Source of the DNA: Treponema sp.
GTDB lineage: Bacteria; Spirochaetota; Spirochaetia; Treponematales; Breznakiellaceae
DNA: 5,664 bases
NCBI GenBank assembly: GCA_031264395.1
Contig: JAISEB010000346.1
Location: 1-5,664 of the forward strand
Direction: 5' to 3'
Made by a program: the position numbers and the translations under genes. Position 1 is the first letter of the stretch. The number at the start of each line of letters is the position of its first letter. A model generated the notes under the pieces. That model made no database searches. It was not told where the DNA came from and saw nothing but the letters and a program-made list of their open reading frames with translations. Positions 1 to 5,159 of this stretch are shown piece by piece.

Positions 1-24
1 AAGTATATCTTCCCACGCTGTCAT
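1..24 (-). CDS. rplW: 50S ribosomal protein L23, first 8 codons only (partial)
   Basis: Only the N-terminus is inside the window. The minus strand reads ATG at 24-22 and encodes MTAWEDIL before the edge. The start overlaps the rplD stop in an ATGA arrangement, typical of translational coupling. A GGGAGG Shine-Dalgarno sequence lies 7 bases upstream, inside the end of rplD. L23 binds 23S rRNA at the peptide exit tunnel and helps dock trigger factor and SRP. The name rests mainly on position, because rplW follows rplD in S10 operons; the residues fit the usual start of L23 (a few residues, then D-I-L), but 8 residues cannot prove it. Confidence 0.75.
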
Positions 25-659
25 TTACCGGCCTCCCGGGAATTGTAGAATTCGTTCAAATTTTTAACCGCGCCTTCCAGCATCAGTATGCGGCGGCCGT
101 AAAAAAGATCGTGGGCCCGCAGGCGGTTGTAGGAAAGAAAGGAAAGCCAGGGGATATTGGCCCCCGCCCGCTTTATAAGCGGATCGTCATCCTTGAGGAT
201 GATGACCGTCCTTTCGCCGGGGCCGAAGTTGTCAAGCAGGCCCGCAAGCTCTTTGGTTTTTCCCGATTCAACGGTAAAATCCTCGACCACCTTCATGCCG
301 CCGCTTTGGGCCTTGAGGCTGAGTATGCTTTTAAGGGCAAGCCGTTTTGCCTTTTTCGGCATGGAATAGGAAAAATCCCTGGGTTTGGGGCCGAAAACCG
401 TTCCCCCGCCGACGAGCAGGGGCGATTTCTTGTCGCCCCGCCGGGCACGGCCGGTACCCTTCTGCTTGTACGGCTTGGCGTTGGAACCGTGAACCTCGCC
501 CCTGTCTTTGGTGCAGGCGGTTCCCTGCCTCTTGTTCGCCAATTCATTGTTAATGGCGTACCATATTACGTCTTCATTCACCGGAAGGCCGAAAACGGCG
601 TCGTCCATCTCTATGTCCCTCAGTTCTTTTCCGGCTATGGAATATACCCTGCAATTCAT
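21..659 (-). CDS. rplD: 50S ribosomal protein L4
   Basis: A 212-residue L4 (uL4 family), of usual length. L4 is an early-assembling large-subunit protein whose extended loop lines the peptide exit tunnel. That loop is clear at about residues 62-111: KPYKQKGTGRARRGD, then a GGGTVFGPKPRDFSYSMPKK stretch and an RLALKS segment. The C-terminal part (about 122-205) has the alternating hydrophobic pattern of the globular domain. The start at 659 is supported by AGGCGG (666-671), 6 bases upstream. The gene begins 15 bases after the rplC stop and overlaps rplW by 3 bases, so it is inside the operon. In E. coli L4 also represses its own operon through an S10 leader. Here rpsJ directly follows tuf, so no such leader is possible in front of rpsJ. 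Confidence 0.96.
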   Translation of the reverse strand: MNCRVYSIAGKELRDIEMDDAVFGLPVNEDVIWYAINNELANKRQGTACTKDRGEVHGSNAKPYKQKGTGRARRGDKKSPLLVGGGTVFGPKPRDFSYSMPKKAKRLALKSILSLKAQSGGMKVVEDFTVESGKTKELAGLLDNFGPGERTVIILKDDDPLIKRAGANIPWLSFLSYNRLRAHDLFYGRRILMLEGAVKNLNEFYNSREAGK

Positions 660-674
660 CGCATTCCGCCTGTA

Positions 675-1295
675 CTACCGCTTTACCGCGGACCGCACCA
701 TAAGGAGGCCCTCGTTGATCCCGGGCACGGCTCCCCGTACCAAAAGGAGCTGTTTTTCCGCGTCGATACGTTCGACCTTGAGGCTCAGGACCGTTACCCG
801 TTCCCGGCCCATACGGCCCGGAAGTTTCGTGTTTTTGAAAGTATGATGGGGATAGGTTGAATTTCCTGTGGAACCGGGCTCGCGGTGGAACTTTGAGCCA
901 TGCGTGTGCCGCCCGCCGCCGAACCCGTAGCGCCGCACCACGCCCTGAAAACCCTTGCCCTTTGAAACGCCGGAAACATCCACGTAACGGCAGCCTTCCA
1001 GCGTCTCCACCCCAAGGGAATCGCCCACGGCGGTTTCCTTTTCAAAATCCCTTATTTCACGGAGGATCTTTTTGGGAGGAACGGCTTCGGGAAACTGGCC
1101 GCCGTACGGCTTTGTTACCAGCTTCTTCTTTTTGTCGCCCAGGCCGATAATCACCGCCCTGTAACCGTCCTTTTCAACAGTCTTATGGGCAACGACAATA
1201 TTCGGATCAAAGCGGATCACCGTTATCGGTACAAGATTGCCGTTTTCGTCAAAAACCTGTGTCATGCCCACTTTTCTGGCAAAAAGCCCCAGCAT
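675..1295 (-). CDS. rplC: 50S ribosomal protein L3
   Basis: A 206-residue L3 (uL3 family). L3 binds near the 3' end of 23S rRNA, starts 50S assembly and reaches towards the peptidyl-transferase centre. The N-terminus GLFARKVGMTQVF is typical. The signature loop runs from about residue 111 to 145, with SKGKGFQGVVRRYGFGGG followed by HTHGSKFHREPGSTG. The C-terminal half keeps LPGRMGRERVTV and LLLVRGAVPG. In E. coli a methylated Gln follows GSIG; here the residue after GSTG is Asn, so that modification is not expected. The start codon is doubled (ATGATG, 1298-1293). I chose the second because AGGAG (1302-1306) lies 6 bases from it and only 3 from the first; using 1298 would add one Met. Confidence 0.96.
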   Translation of the reverse strand: MLGLFARKVGMTQVFDENGNLVPITVIRFDPNIVVAHKTVEKDGYRAVIIGLGDKKKKLVTKPYGGQFPEAVPPKKILREIRDFEKETAVGDSLGVETLEGCRYVDVSGVSKGKGFQGVVRRYGFGGGRHTHGSKFHREPGSTGNSTYPHHTFKNTKLPGRMGRERVTVLSLKVERIDAEKQLLLVRGAVPGINEGLLMVRSAVKR

Positions 1296-1301
1296 CATCT
1301 G

Positions 1302-1306
1302 CTCCT
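1302..1306 (-). promoter_or_regulatory. rplC ribosome binding site, decides between two ATGs
   Basis: The minus strand reads AGGAG here, overlapping the TAG stop of rpsJ (1305-1307). Spacing is 3 bases to the ATG at 1298 and 6 bases to the ATG at 1295, which favours 1295. The overlap of stop and binding site suggests that ribosomes finishing rpsJ help start rplC. Confidence 0.75.
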
Positions 1307-1613
1307 ACTGCTTAATCTCTACATCAACCCCCGCGGGAAGTTCAAGTTTCATAAGAGAATCCATTACTTCCGCGGACGGGCTGATAATATCGATCAACCG
1401 TTTATGGGTCCGCATCTCGAACTGTTCGCGCGACTTCTTGTTCACATGAGGCGAACGGAGCACGGTCACTTTGTTGATGCGGGTAGGCAGGGGAATAGGC
1501 CCTGTGACCTTTGCCCCCGCCTTCTGAACCGTTTGAACGATAGACTTCGCGCTCTGATCGATCAACTCAACATCGAAGCCGCGCAACCTTACGCGAATTC
1601 GTTCCTTAGCCAT
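1305..1613 (-). CDS. rpsJ: 30S ribosomal protein S10 (NusE)
   Basis: A 102-residue S10 (uS10 family), matching the usual 102-103. It binds the 30S head. In the antitermination complex the same protein, called NusE, pairs with NusB and links RNA polymerase to NusG. The family core is very clear: IRVRLRGFD near the start, GPIPLPTR at about 38-45, then VLRSPHVNKKSREQFEMRTH and KRLIDI. The start is a doubled ATG (1616-1611). GGAGG (1618-1622) is 1 base from the first and 4 from the second, so the second is used here, giving MAKERIRVRL. The gene begins 21 bases after tuf and ends 9 bases before rplC, so it is co-transcribed with both. Confidence 0.97.
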   Translation of the reverse strand: MAKERIRVRLRGFDVELIDQSAKSIVQTVQKAGAKVTGPIPLPTRINKVTVLRSPHVNKKSREQFEMRTHKRLIDIISPSAEVMDSLMKLELPAGVDVEIKQ

Positions 1614-1617
1614 CATT

Positions 1618-1622
1618 CCTCC
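1618..1622 (-). promoter_or_regulatory. rpsJ ribosome binding site, decides between two ATGs
   Basis: The minus strand reads GGAGG. It sits 1 base before the ATG at 1616 and 4 bases before the ATG at 1613. One base is too close for efficient initiation, so 1613 is the better start, although 4 is also short. Confidence 0.7.
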
Positions 1623-1634
1623 ACAGAAGGGAAG

Positions 1635-2825
1635 CTATTCTACGATATCCACTACCTGTCCGGACGCGACAGTCTTGCCGCCTTCGCGGATGGCAAAACG
1701 GAGCCCTTTTTCCATGGCGATAGGGTGGATAAGTTCGCCGAAAATTTCGGCGTTATCCCCGGGCATTATCATTTCCTTACCCTCGGGAAGTTTTACCGTG
1801 CCGGTAATGTCCGTGGTCCTGAAATAGAACTGGGGCCGGTAACCGGTAAAGAAGGGAGTCTTCCTTCCTCCTTCTTCCTGGGAAAGGCAGTAAATTTGCC
1901 CCTTGAACTTGCTGTGGGGGGTAATGGAGGCGGGCTTGGCAAGCACCTGGCCCCTTTCCACATCCTTTTTGTCTATACCGCGAAGCAGCGTACCGACATT
2001 GTCGCCGGCCCGGGCTTCGTCAAGCAGCTTGTTGAACATTTCAATGCCGGTAACGACGGTCTTCTTCGTGGGCTTGATGCCGACGATCTCGGCTTCTTCG
2101 TTGAGCTTGAGAATGCCCCGTTCCACCTTGCCGGTAACGACGGTGCCGCGGCCGGAGATGGTAAACACGTCCTCGATAGGCATAAGGAAAGGCTTGTCGG
2201 AATCGCGGACCGGATCGGGGAAGTAGCTGTCCATGGCGACAAGCAGTTCCTCGACGGACTTGACCGCGTCGGGATTGTCCGGCTCGGTCATGGCCTTGAA
2301 GGCGGAACCCTTGATGATGGGGATCTTGTCGCCGGGGAAGCCGTTATTGGTAAGAACGTCCTTGATTTCTTCTTCGACCAGCTCCAGAAGTTCGGGATCG
2401 TCAACCAGATCGATCTTGTTGAGGTACACTATCATGTTGGGGACGCCAACCTGGCGGGCCAGAATGATGTGTTCGCGGGTCTGGGGCATGACCGAATCCG
2501 GGGCGGACACGACAAGAACGGCCCCGTCCATCTGCGCCGCGCCGGTGATCATGTTTTTAATGTAGTCGGCGTGTCCGGGACAGTCGATATGGGCGTAATG
2601 CCGTTTGTCGGACTGATATTCCAGATGCCGGGTATTAATGGTAATACCGCGGGCCTTTTCTTCCGGCGCGTTATCGATTTCGTCGTACTTCATCACTTTG
2701 TCGCCGTATTTCTTGGCGCAGTACATAGTAATAGCGGCGGAAAGAGTGGTTTTTCCATGGTCAACGTGGCCTATGGTTCCAACGTTCATATGAACCTTTG
2801 TTCTATTGAACTTATCTTTTGCCAT
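1635..2825 (-). CDS. tuf: Translation elongation factor Tu
   Basis: A 396-residue EF-Tu, full length. In the cytoplasm it carries aminoacyl-tRNA to the ribosomal A site and hydrolyses GTP on codon recognition. All nucleotide motifs are visible: G1 GHVDHGKT at 19-26, switch I RGITINT at 59-65, G3 DCPGH at 81-85 with catalytic His85, G4 NKID at 136-139 and G5 SAFK at 174-177. Domain 2 starts near 213 (FLMPIEDVFTISGRGTVVTG), and domain 3 carries GYRPQFYFRTTDITGT and LRFAIREGG. The RHLEYQSD stretch after switch I, where many bacteria have AHVEYETE, is spirochaete-like. Position 111 is Ser in APDSVMPQT, where Gly is usual. AAGGAGG (2833-2839) lies 7 bases upstream of the ATG. The gene heads the tuf-rpsJ-rplC-rplD-rplW operon. 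Confidence 0.98.
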   Translation of the reverse strand: MAKDKFNRTKVHMNVGTIGHVDHGKTTLSAAITMYCAKKYGDKVMKYDEIDNAPEEKARGITINTRHLEYQSDKRHYAHIDCPGHADYIKNMITGAAQMDGAVLVVSAPDSVMPQTREHIILARQVGVPNMIVYLNKIDLVDDPELLELVEEEIKDVLTNNGFPGDKIPIIKGSAFKAMTEPDNPDAVKSVEELLVAMDSYFPDPVRDSDKPFLMPIEDVFTISGRGTVVTGKVERGILKLNEEAEIVGIKPTKKTVVTGIEMFNKLLDEARAGDNVGTLLRGIDKKDVERGQVLAKPASITPHSKFKGQIYCLSQEEGGRKTPFFTGYRPQFYFRTTDITGTVKLPEGKEMIMPGDNAEIFGELIHPIAMEKGLRFAIREGGKTVASGQVVDIVE

Positions 2826-2832
2826 TCCGTGT

Positions 2833-2839
2833 CCTCCTT
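2833..2839 (-). promoter_or_regulatory. tuf ribosome binding site
   Basis: The minus strand reads AAGGAGG, a full-strength Shine-Dalgarno sequence 7 bases before the tuf ATG. It is the strongest site in the window, as expected for one of the most abundant proteins in the cell. Confidence 0.85.
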
Positions 2840-2884
2840 ACATGGGCACTCGTAAAATTGCACTCAAACAGTATAAACGCGGAA

Positions 2885-2913
2885 ATAACATTCCCGCGAA
2901 ACATCAGCGTCAA
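2885..2913 (-). promoter_or_regulatory. Predicted sigma-70-type promoter of the tuf-S10 operon
   Basis: On the minus strand a -35 box TTGACG (2908-2913) is followed after exactly 17 bases by a -10 box TGTTAT (2885-2890). They match the consensus at 5/6 and 4/6 positions. Transcription would start near 2878, leaving a leader of about 50 bases before tuf. A second -10-like hexamer, TATACT (2870-2875), lies just downstream but lacks a -35 box at normal spacing. The call is by consensus only. Confidence 0.6.
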
Positions 2914-2984
2914 TTGATTTAAGAGAGATATAGAAACGATTAACAGAAGATTATGAAGAATTGCGTTACAACTCTTTCAATCCC

Positions 2985-3010
2985 CGAAATTCCCCAAGGG
3001 GGGAACTTCA
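2985..3010 (-). other. RNA hairpin, 11 bp with CCUU loop (distal member of a pair)
   Basis: As minus-strand RNA, TGAAGTTCCCC (3010-3000) pairs with GGGGAATTTCG (2995-2985) around a CCTT loop. That is 9 Watson-Crick pairs plus 2 G-U wobbles. The wobbles become mismatches in plus-strand RNA, so the structure favours the strand on which the genes are read. It is not followed by a T-run, so it is not a standard terminator. It abuts the next hairpin without a gap. Confidence 0.45.
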
Positions 3011-3036
3011 AGCCGAAAATCCCGCGATTTTCAGCC
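3011..3036 (-). other. RNA hairpin, 11 bp with GCGG loop (proximal member of a pair)
   Basis: As minus-strand RNA, GGCTGAAAATC (3036-3026) pairs with GATTTTCGGCT (3021-3011) around a GCGG loop. Nine pairs are Watson-Crick and two are G-U, again stable only in minus-strand RNA. It is the same size as its immediate downstream neighbour. It lies upstream of the predicted tuf promoter, so it would belong to read-through from rpsG, a longer tuf leader, or an independent small RNA. Confidence 0.45.
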
Positions 3037-3075
3037 GCTGTCCCGTTCCACCTGTCTCATCTCAGCAAACGCATA

Positions 3076-3091
3076 ACGGCCTTTAAGCCGT
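3076..3091 (-). other. Small hairpin
   Basis: ACGGC (3091-3087) pairs with GCCGT (3080-3076) around a 6-base loop on the minus strand, and a flanking G-U wobble could extend it. There is no T-run. It is weak alone and listed as part of the structured gap between rpsG and tuf. A near-palindrome CCGATGATCGG follows at 3092-3102. Confidence 0.25.
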
Positions 3092-3160
3092 CCGATGATC
3101 GGTTTGGAAACAGAAAACCCGCGCCGGAAACACCCGGACCAGCGTCCGTATTCCGCGGCG

Positions 3161-3187
3161 CGGCCCCCTCACTGCCGTTCGGGGCCG
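3161..3187 (-). other. GC-rich stem-loop downstream of rpsG
   Basis: CGGCCCC (minus strand, 3187-3181) pairs perfectly with GGGGCCG (3167-3161) around a 13-base loop. There is no T-run after it, so it is not a standard terminator. It lies about 45 bases past the rpsG stop, where it could stabilise the 3' end of the rpsL-rpsG transcript. Confidence 0.35.
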
Positions 3188-3200
3188 TATCCTGCATTTC

Positions 3201-3223
3201 AAAAACCATCCGGAATCATCCGG
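3201..3223 (-). terminator. Weak intrinsic terminator candidate for rpsL-rpsG
   Basis: Nine bases after the rpsG stop, the minus strand reads CCGGA, a TGAT loop and TCCGG (3223-3210), then four bases and a run of five T (3205-3201). The stem is only 5 bp and the T-run is short and displaced, so termination would be partial at best. Its position directly after the last gene before a long gap is the main support. Confidence 0.4.
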
Positions 3224-3231
3224 CCTTTACC

Positions 3232-3702
3232 CTACCACCTGTAATGGGCAAACGCCTTGTTGGCCTCCGCCATCTTGTGGGTGTCTTCCTTTTTCTTGAA
3301 GGCAGTCCCCGTATTATTATATGCATCCAGCAGTTCCGAGGCAAGCCGCTCTTCCATGCCGTGGCCGGAACGCGCCCGGGCGGCGGTAATAAGCCAGCGC
3401 ATTCCCAGCGCTTCCCGCCGGGATTCCCGGATTTCCACCGGCACCTGATATGTCGCGCCGCCGACACGCCGGGATTTTACCTCTATGACCGGCTTGACGT
3501 TGTCAATGGCCTTGAGAAATACCTCCAGAGGCTCCTTGTCGGCCTTTTCACGGAGAATTCCCAGCGCCCGGTGAACGATGCGCAGCCCCACGGAACGCTT
3601 GCCTTCCCACATCATACGGTTGACGAATTTGGAAAGCACCACGCTGTTGTACATGGGGTCCGGGGCTATGCCCCTGTCTATGCTCTTCTTTTTTCTTCCC
3701 AT
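3232..3702 (-). CDS. rpsG: 30S ribosomal protein S7
   Basis: A 156-residue S7 (uS7 family), of canonical length. S7 starts assembly of the 30S head by binding the 3' major domain of 16S rRNA, and it lies at the decoding and exit sites. The N-terminus has DPMYNSVVLSKFVNRMMWEGK (16-36). The beta-hairpin stretch RRVGGATYQVPVEI is at 78-91, and the typical C-terminal end FAHYRW is intact. The start lies 16 bases after the rpsL stop with only a weak AGG about 6 bases upstream, so translation probably depends on coupling to rpsL. In E. coli S7 represses its own operon at the rpsL-rpsG junction; the 16-base spacer here leaves little room for a comparable structure. Confidence 0.97.
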   Translation of the reverse strand: MGRKKKSIDRGIAPDPMYNSVVLSKFVNRMMWEGKRSVGLRIVHRALGILREKADKEPLEVFLKAIDNVKPVIEVKSRRVGGATYQVPVEIRESRREALGMRWLITAARARSGHGMEERLASELLDAYNNTGTAFKKKEDTHKMAEANKAFAHYRW

Positions 3703-3718
3703 AATAAACCTGAACGAC

Positions 3719-4093
3719 CTATGCCTTGGGCCGCTTGGCGCCGTACTTGGAACGGCTGCGCTTGCGATCTTCCACGCCCAGGGTATCCTTGGCGCCCCGG
3801 ATAATATGATAACGGACCCCGGGGAGGTCCTTGACCCGGCCGCCGCGGACCAGCACCACCGAATGTTCCTGCAGGTTGTGGCCTATGCCGGGAATGTAGG
3901 CGGTTACTTCGGTTCCGTGCGAAAGCCGCACGCGGGCCACCTTGCGCAGGGCCGAATTGGGCTTTTTGGGAGTCACGGTCATAACCCGCGTACAAACCCC
4001 CCGTTTCTGGGGGCAAGCCTGAAGGGCCGGAGACTTCGTCTTGGAACTGACCTGCTGCCGTCCGAAACGAACCAGCTGATTAATTGTCGGCAT
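3719..4093 (-). CDS. rpsL: 30S ribosomal protein S12
   Basis: A 124-residue S12 (uS12 family), the same length as in E. coli. It sits at the decoding centre and helps check codon-anticodon pairing. Clear blocks are INQLVRFGR near the start, ACPQKRGVCTRV at 26-37, TPKKPNSALRKVARVRL at 41-57 and GHNLQEHSVVLVRGGRVKD at 71-89. Lys43 and Lys88, the usual sites of streptomycin-resistance changes, are wild type. Asp89, the residue methylthiolated by RimO in E. coli, is present. I chose the ATG at 4093 because it gives the family start MPTINQLV. An in-frame ATG at 4111 would add MRSFLR, but it overlaps the ribosome binding site. The gene is followed 16 bases later by rpsG. Confidence 0.97.
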   Translation of the reverse strand: MPTINQLVRFGRQQVSSKTKSPALQACPQKRGVCTRVMTVTPKKPNSALRKVARVRLSHGTEVTAYIPGIGHNLQEHSVVLVRGGRVKDLPGVRYHIIRGAKDTLGVEDRKRSRSKYGAKRPKA

Positions 4094-4103
4094 GCGTAAA
4101 AAA

Positions 4104-4109
4104 CTCCTC
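4104..4109 (-). promoter_or_regulatory. rpsL ribosome binding site, supports the 4093 start
   Basis: The minus strand reads GAGGAG, 10 bases before the ATG at 4093. The alternative in-frame ATG (4111-4109) overlaps it by one base and so cannot use it. A tiny reading frame, ATG TCA GGA TGA (4119-4108), ends across this site; it is probably incidental. Confidence 0.65.
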
Positions 4110-4136
4110 ATCCTGACATGCTAAAACGAGATTCAA

Positions 4137-4165
4137 AAAATAACAGAAAGAAAAAAAAAGATCAA
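4137..4165 (-). promoter_or_regulatory. Predicted promoter of rpsL-rpsG
   Basis: On the minus strand TTGATC (4160-4165) and TATTTT (4137-4142) are separated by 17 bases, each matching the sigma-70 consensus at 4 of 6 positions. Transcription would begin near 4130, giving a leader of about 37 bases. A/T runs upstream (4180-4203) could act as a distal UP element binding the RNA polymerase alpha subunit. The spacer is mostly T. Because the region is so AT-rich, chance matches are easy, which limits confidence. Confidence 0.5.
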
Positions 4166-4195
4166 GTGCCGGAAGGGCAAAAAAACAAAATTTTT

Positions 4196-4245
4196 AAAAA
4201 AAAGCGGGAAATCCCCAAAAACCGGAGTTTTCAGGGGTTTTCCCG
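4196..4245 (-). terminator. Strong intrinsic terminator of the DeoR-family gene
   Basis: On the minus strand CGGGAAA (4245-4239) pairs with TTTCCCG (4211-4205), and inside it CCCC (4237-4234) pairs with GGGG (4216-4213), split by a single A-A mismatch. An inner AAAAC/GTTTT stem (4231-4227 with 4222-4218) caps the structure with a 4-base loop. One C then precedes a run of eight T (4203-4196). This is a standard Rho-independent terminator, about 32 bases past the regulator's stop. It insulates rpsL from upstream transcription. Confidence 0.9.
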
Positions 4246-4276
4246 TTTTCCAGGGGAACATCAACCCGAAAACGGT

Positions 4277-5038
4277 TCATTCACCGGCTTCGGCAACTTT
4301 ACAGATGTTGACGTTCTTTTCCCGCAGAAGCGTTTCGATTTCCAGGGGAATGCCTTCGTCGGTGTACACCGTATCGATATTTTCGGATCGTACAAGCCCC
4401 ACCACCCCCTTATGCAGAAATTTCTCCGATTCGGTCAGTACGATGATCTGGCGGGCCTGTTCGGCCAGATCTTGAACAGTCTGGGTACGCTGGTGGTTGT
4501 TGCCGGTAAAGCCGAAATGCTCCATAAAACCGTCTGCGCCGATGAAGAATTTGTCCGAAAAGAAGATTTCGGCGGATTTACGGGTCATGGGCCCCACCAG
4601 CACCTGCGATTCACCCTGATAATAACCGCCCAGAAGTATCACTTTTACGGTAGAGGCAAAACGCACATGGTTCGCAATGAAGACCGAATTGGTTACGATG
4701 GTAACGTCCTTTTTCCTGTCCGCCAGTTCCTCCGCGAGCAGGGCGCAGCATGAACCGGACTCGATCATGACCGTCTCGCCGTCTTCCACCATTGTTACGG
4801 CGGCCCGGGCTATCCGTTTCTTTATGTCGTAGTGAAAGGCCATCCGCTTGCCGATATCATCGGTACCGTCAAGACAGGCGTACCCGTGTTCCCGGCGTAT
4901 AAGCCCGCGTTCTTCAAGCTGATCCAGATCTTTCCTCACCGTTACCTGCGAAACTTCCAGTATTTCCGCCAGCGTGGTTACTTCCATTTTCTGGTTCCGT
5001 GTCAGCGTTTCCAGAATCTTCGTGTGTCTGTTAGTCAT
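4277..5038 (-). CDS. DeoR/GlpR-family transcriptional regulator, target unknown
   Basis: A 253-residue DNA-binding regulator of the DeoR family, cytoplasmic and usually a repressor that responds to a phosphorylated sugar or related metabolite. The winged helix-turn-helix is at about residues 4-57, with recognition region VSQVTVRKDLDQLEERGLIRR. The sensor domain (about 74-233) has the family landmarks IESGSCCALLAEEL, VTNSVFIANHV, LLGGYYQGESQVLVGP, DKFFIGADGF and VLTESEKF. Where many members have D-x-G-T-T-T in the first ligand loop, this one has ESGSCC (93-98); from memory, similar loops occur in DeoR proteins of gut Firmicutes. The ATG at 5038 is chosen because GAGAGG (5047-5052) lies 8 bases upstream and the domain begins at once. 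Longer frames from 5059 or 5170 lack a binding site, and the latter would start upstream of the promoter. No sugar-use gene is adjacent, so I give no symbol. Confidence 0.93.
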   Translation of the reverse strand: MTNRHTKILETLTRNQKMEVTTLAEILEVSQVTVRKDLDQLEERGLIRREHGYACLDGTDDIGKRMAFHYDIKKRIARAAVTMVEDGETVMIESGSCCALLAEELADRKKDVTIVTNSVFIANHVRFASTVKVILLGGYYQGESQVLVGPMTRKSAEIFFSDKFFIGADGFMEHFGFTGNNHQRTQTVQDLAEQARQIIVLTESEKFLHKGVVGLVRSENIDTVYTDEGIPLEIETLLREKNVNICKVAEAGE

Positions 5039-5046
5039 AGTTCTTT

Positions 5047-5052
5047 CCTCTC
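5047..5052 (-). promoter_or_regulatory. Ribosome binding site of the DeoR-family gene
   Basis: The minus strand reads GAGAGG 8 bases before the ATG at 5038. The competing in-frame ATG at 5059 has no comparable sequence, so this site settles the start. Confidence 0.7.
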
Positions 5053-5108
5053 TTTTCATTGATTGGCAGCCACCGGTTGGAAGGGCTTCAAAGCCGTTCC
5101 TTGTCTTT

Positions 5109-5136
5109 AAGATACAAAAATTACTAAAATAGTCAA
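5109..5136 (-). promoter_or_regulatory. Predicted promoter of the DeoR-family gene
   Basis: On the minus strand a -35 box TTGACT (5131-5136, 5/6) and a -10 box TATCTT (5109-5114, 4/6) are 16 bases apart. The start would be near 5102, giving a leader of about 64 bases. The DNA just upstream is A/T-rich with a run of eight A on the minus strand (5160-5167), which may act as an UP element. Confidence 0.55.
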
Positions 5137-5144
5137 GAAAAATC

Positions 5145-5159
5145 GTTTCATTCGAAAAC
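5145..5159 (-). promoter_or_regulatory. Possible operator upstream of the regulator promoter
   Basis: An imperfect inverted repeat, GTTTC, a four-base ATTC centre and GAAAAC on the plus strand, lies just upstream of the -35 box. A related GTTTCAAAAC sits at 5197-5206. DeoR-family proteins often control their own genes and many bind sites rich in TTTC/GAAA, so autoregulation is plausible. The match is short, in AT-rich DNA, and inferred only. Confidence 0.25.

Larger units (their letters stand above)
2826..3231. other. Non-coding gap between rpsG and tuf (406 bases)
   Basis: No open reading frame here has any protein character, and I see no tRNA-like T-arm. From the rpsG side it holds a weak terminator-like hairpin (3201-3223), a 7-bp GC-rich stem-loop (3161-3187), a small hairpin (3076-3091), two adjacent 26-base hairpins (2985-3036), the tuf promoter (2885-2913) and the tuf leader. 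In classical str operons fusA would sit here; no remnant of it is visible. The gap is long compared with the 9-21 base spacers in the adjoining operon, so tuf and its followers probably form a separate transcription unit. Confidence 0.7.

Noticed and set aside
111..860. A 249-codon plus-strand open frame opposite rplD and rplC
   Set aside because: It is the antisense of two clear ribosomal protein genes, with no ribosome binding site or recognisable domain.
1185..2855. A 556-codon plus-strand open frame across rplC, rpsJ and tuf
   Set aside because: It lies antisense to three well-recognised genes and its residues show no family features. Long shadow frames are common opposite highly biased, GC-rich genes such as tuf.
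2914..3231. tRNA gene or fusA remnant in the rpsG-tuf gap
   Set aside because: No T-arm-like GGTTCRA sequence with a matching acceptor stem was found, and no frame carries GTPase motifs or any EF-G-like stretch.
2953..3804. A 283-codon plus-strand open frame running from the rpsG-tuf gap into rpsG and rpsL
   Set aside because: Most of it is antisense to rpsG and rpsL, and the part in the gap has no protein character.
4094..4111. Six-residue extension of S12 (MRSFLR)
   Set aside because: The ATG at 4111 overlaps the GAGGAG binding site. The family start MPTINQLV and the 124-residue length match the ATG at 4093.
4167..4194. TGCC/GGCA hairpin followed by A and T runs, as a plus-strand terminator
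   Set aside because: The stem is only 4 bp, the first run after it is A rather than T, and no plus-strand gene precedes it.
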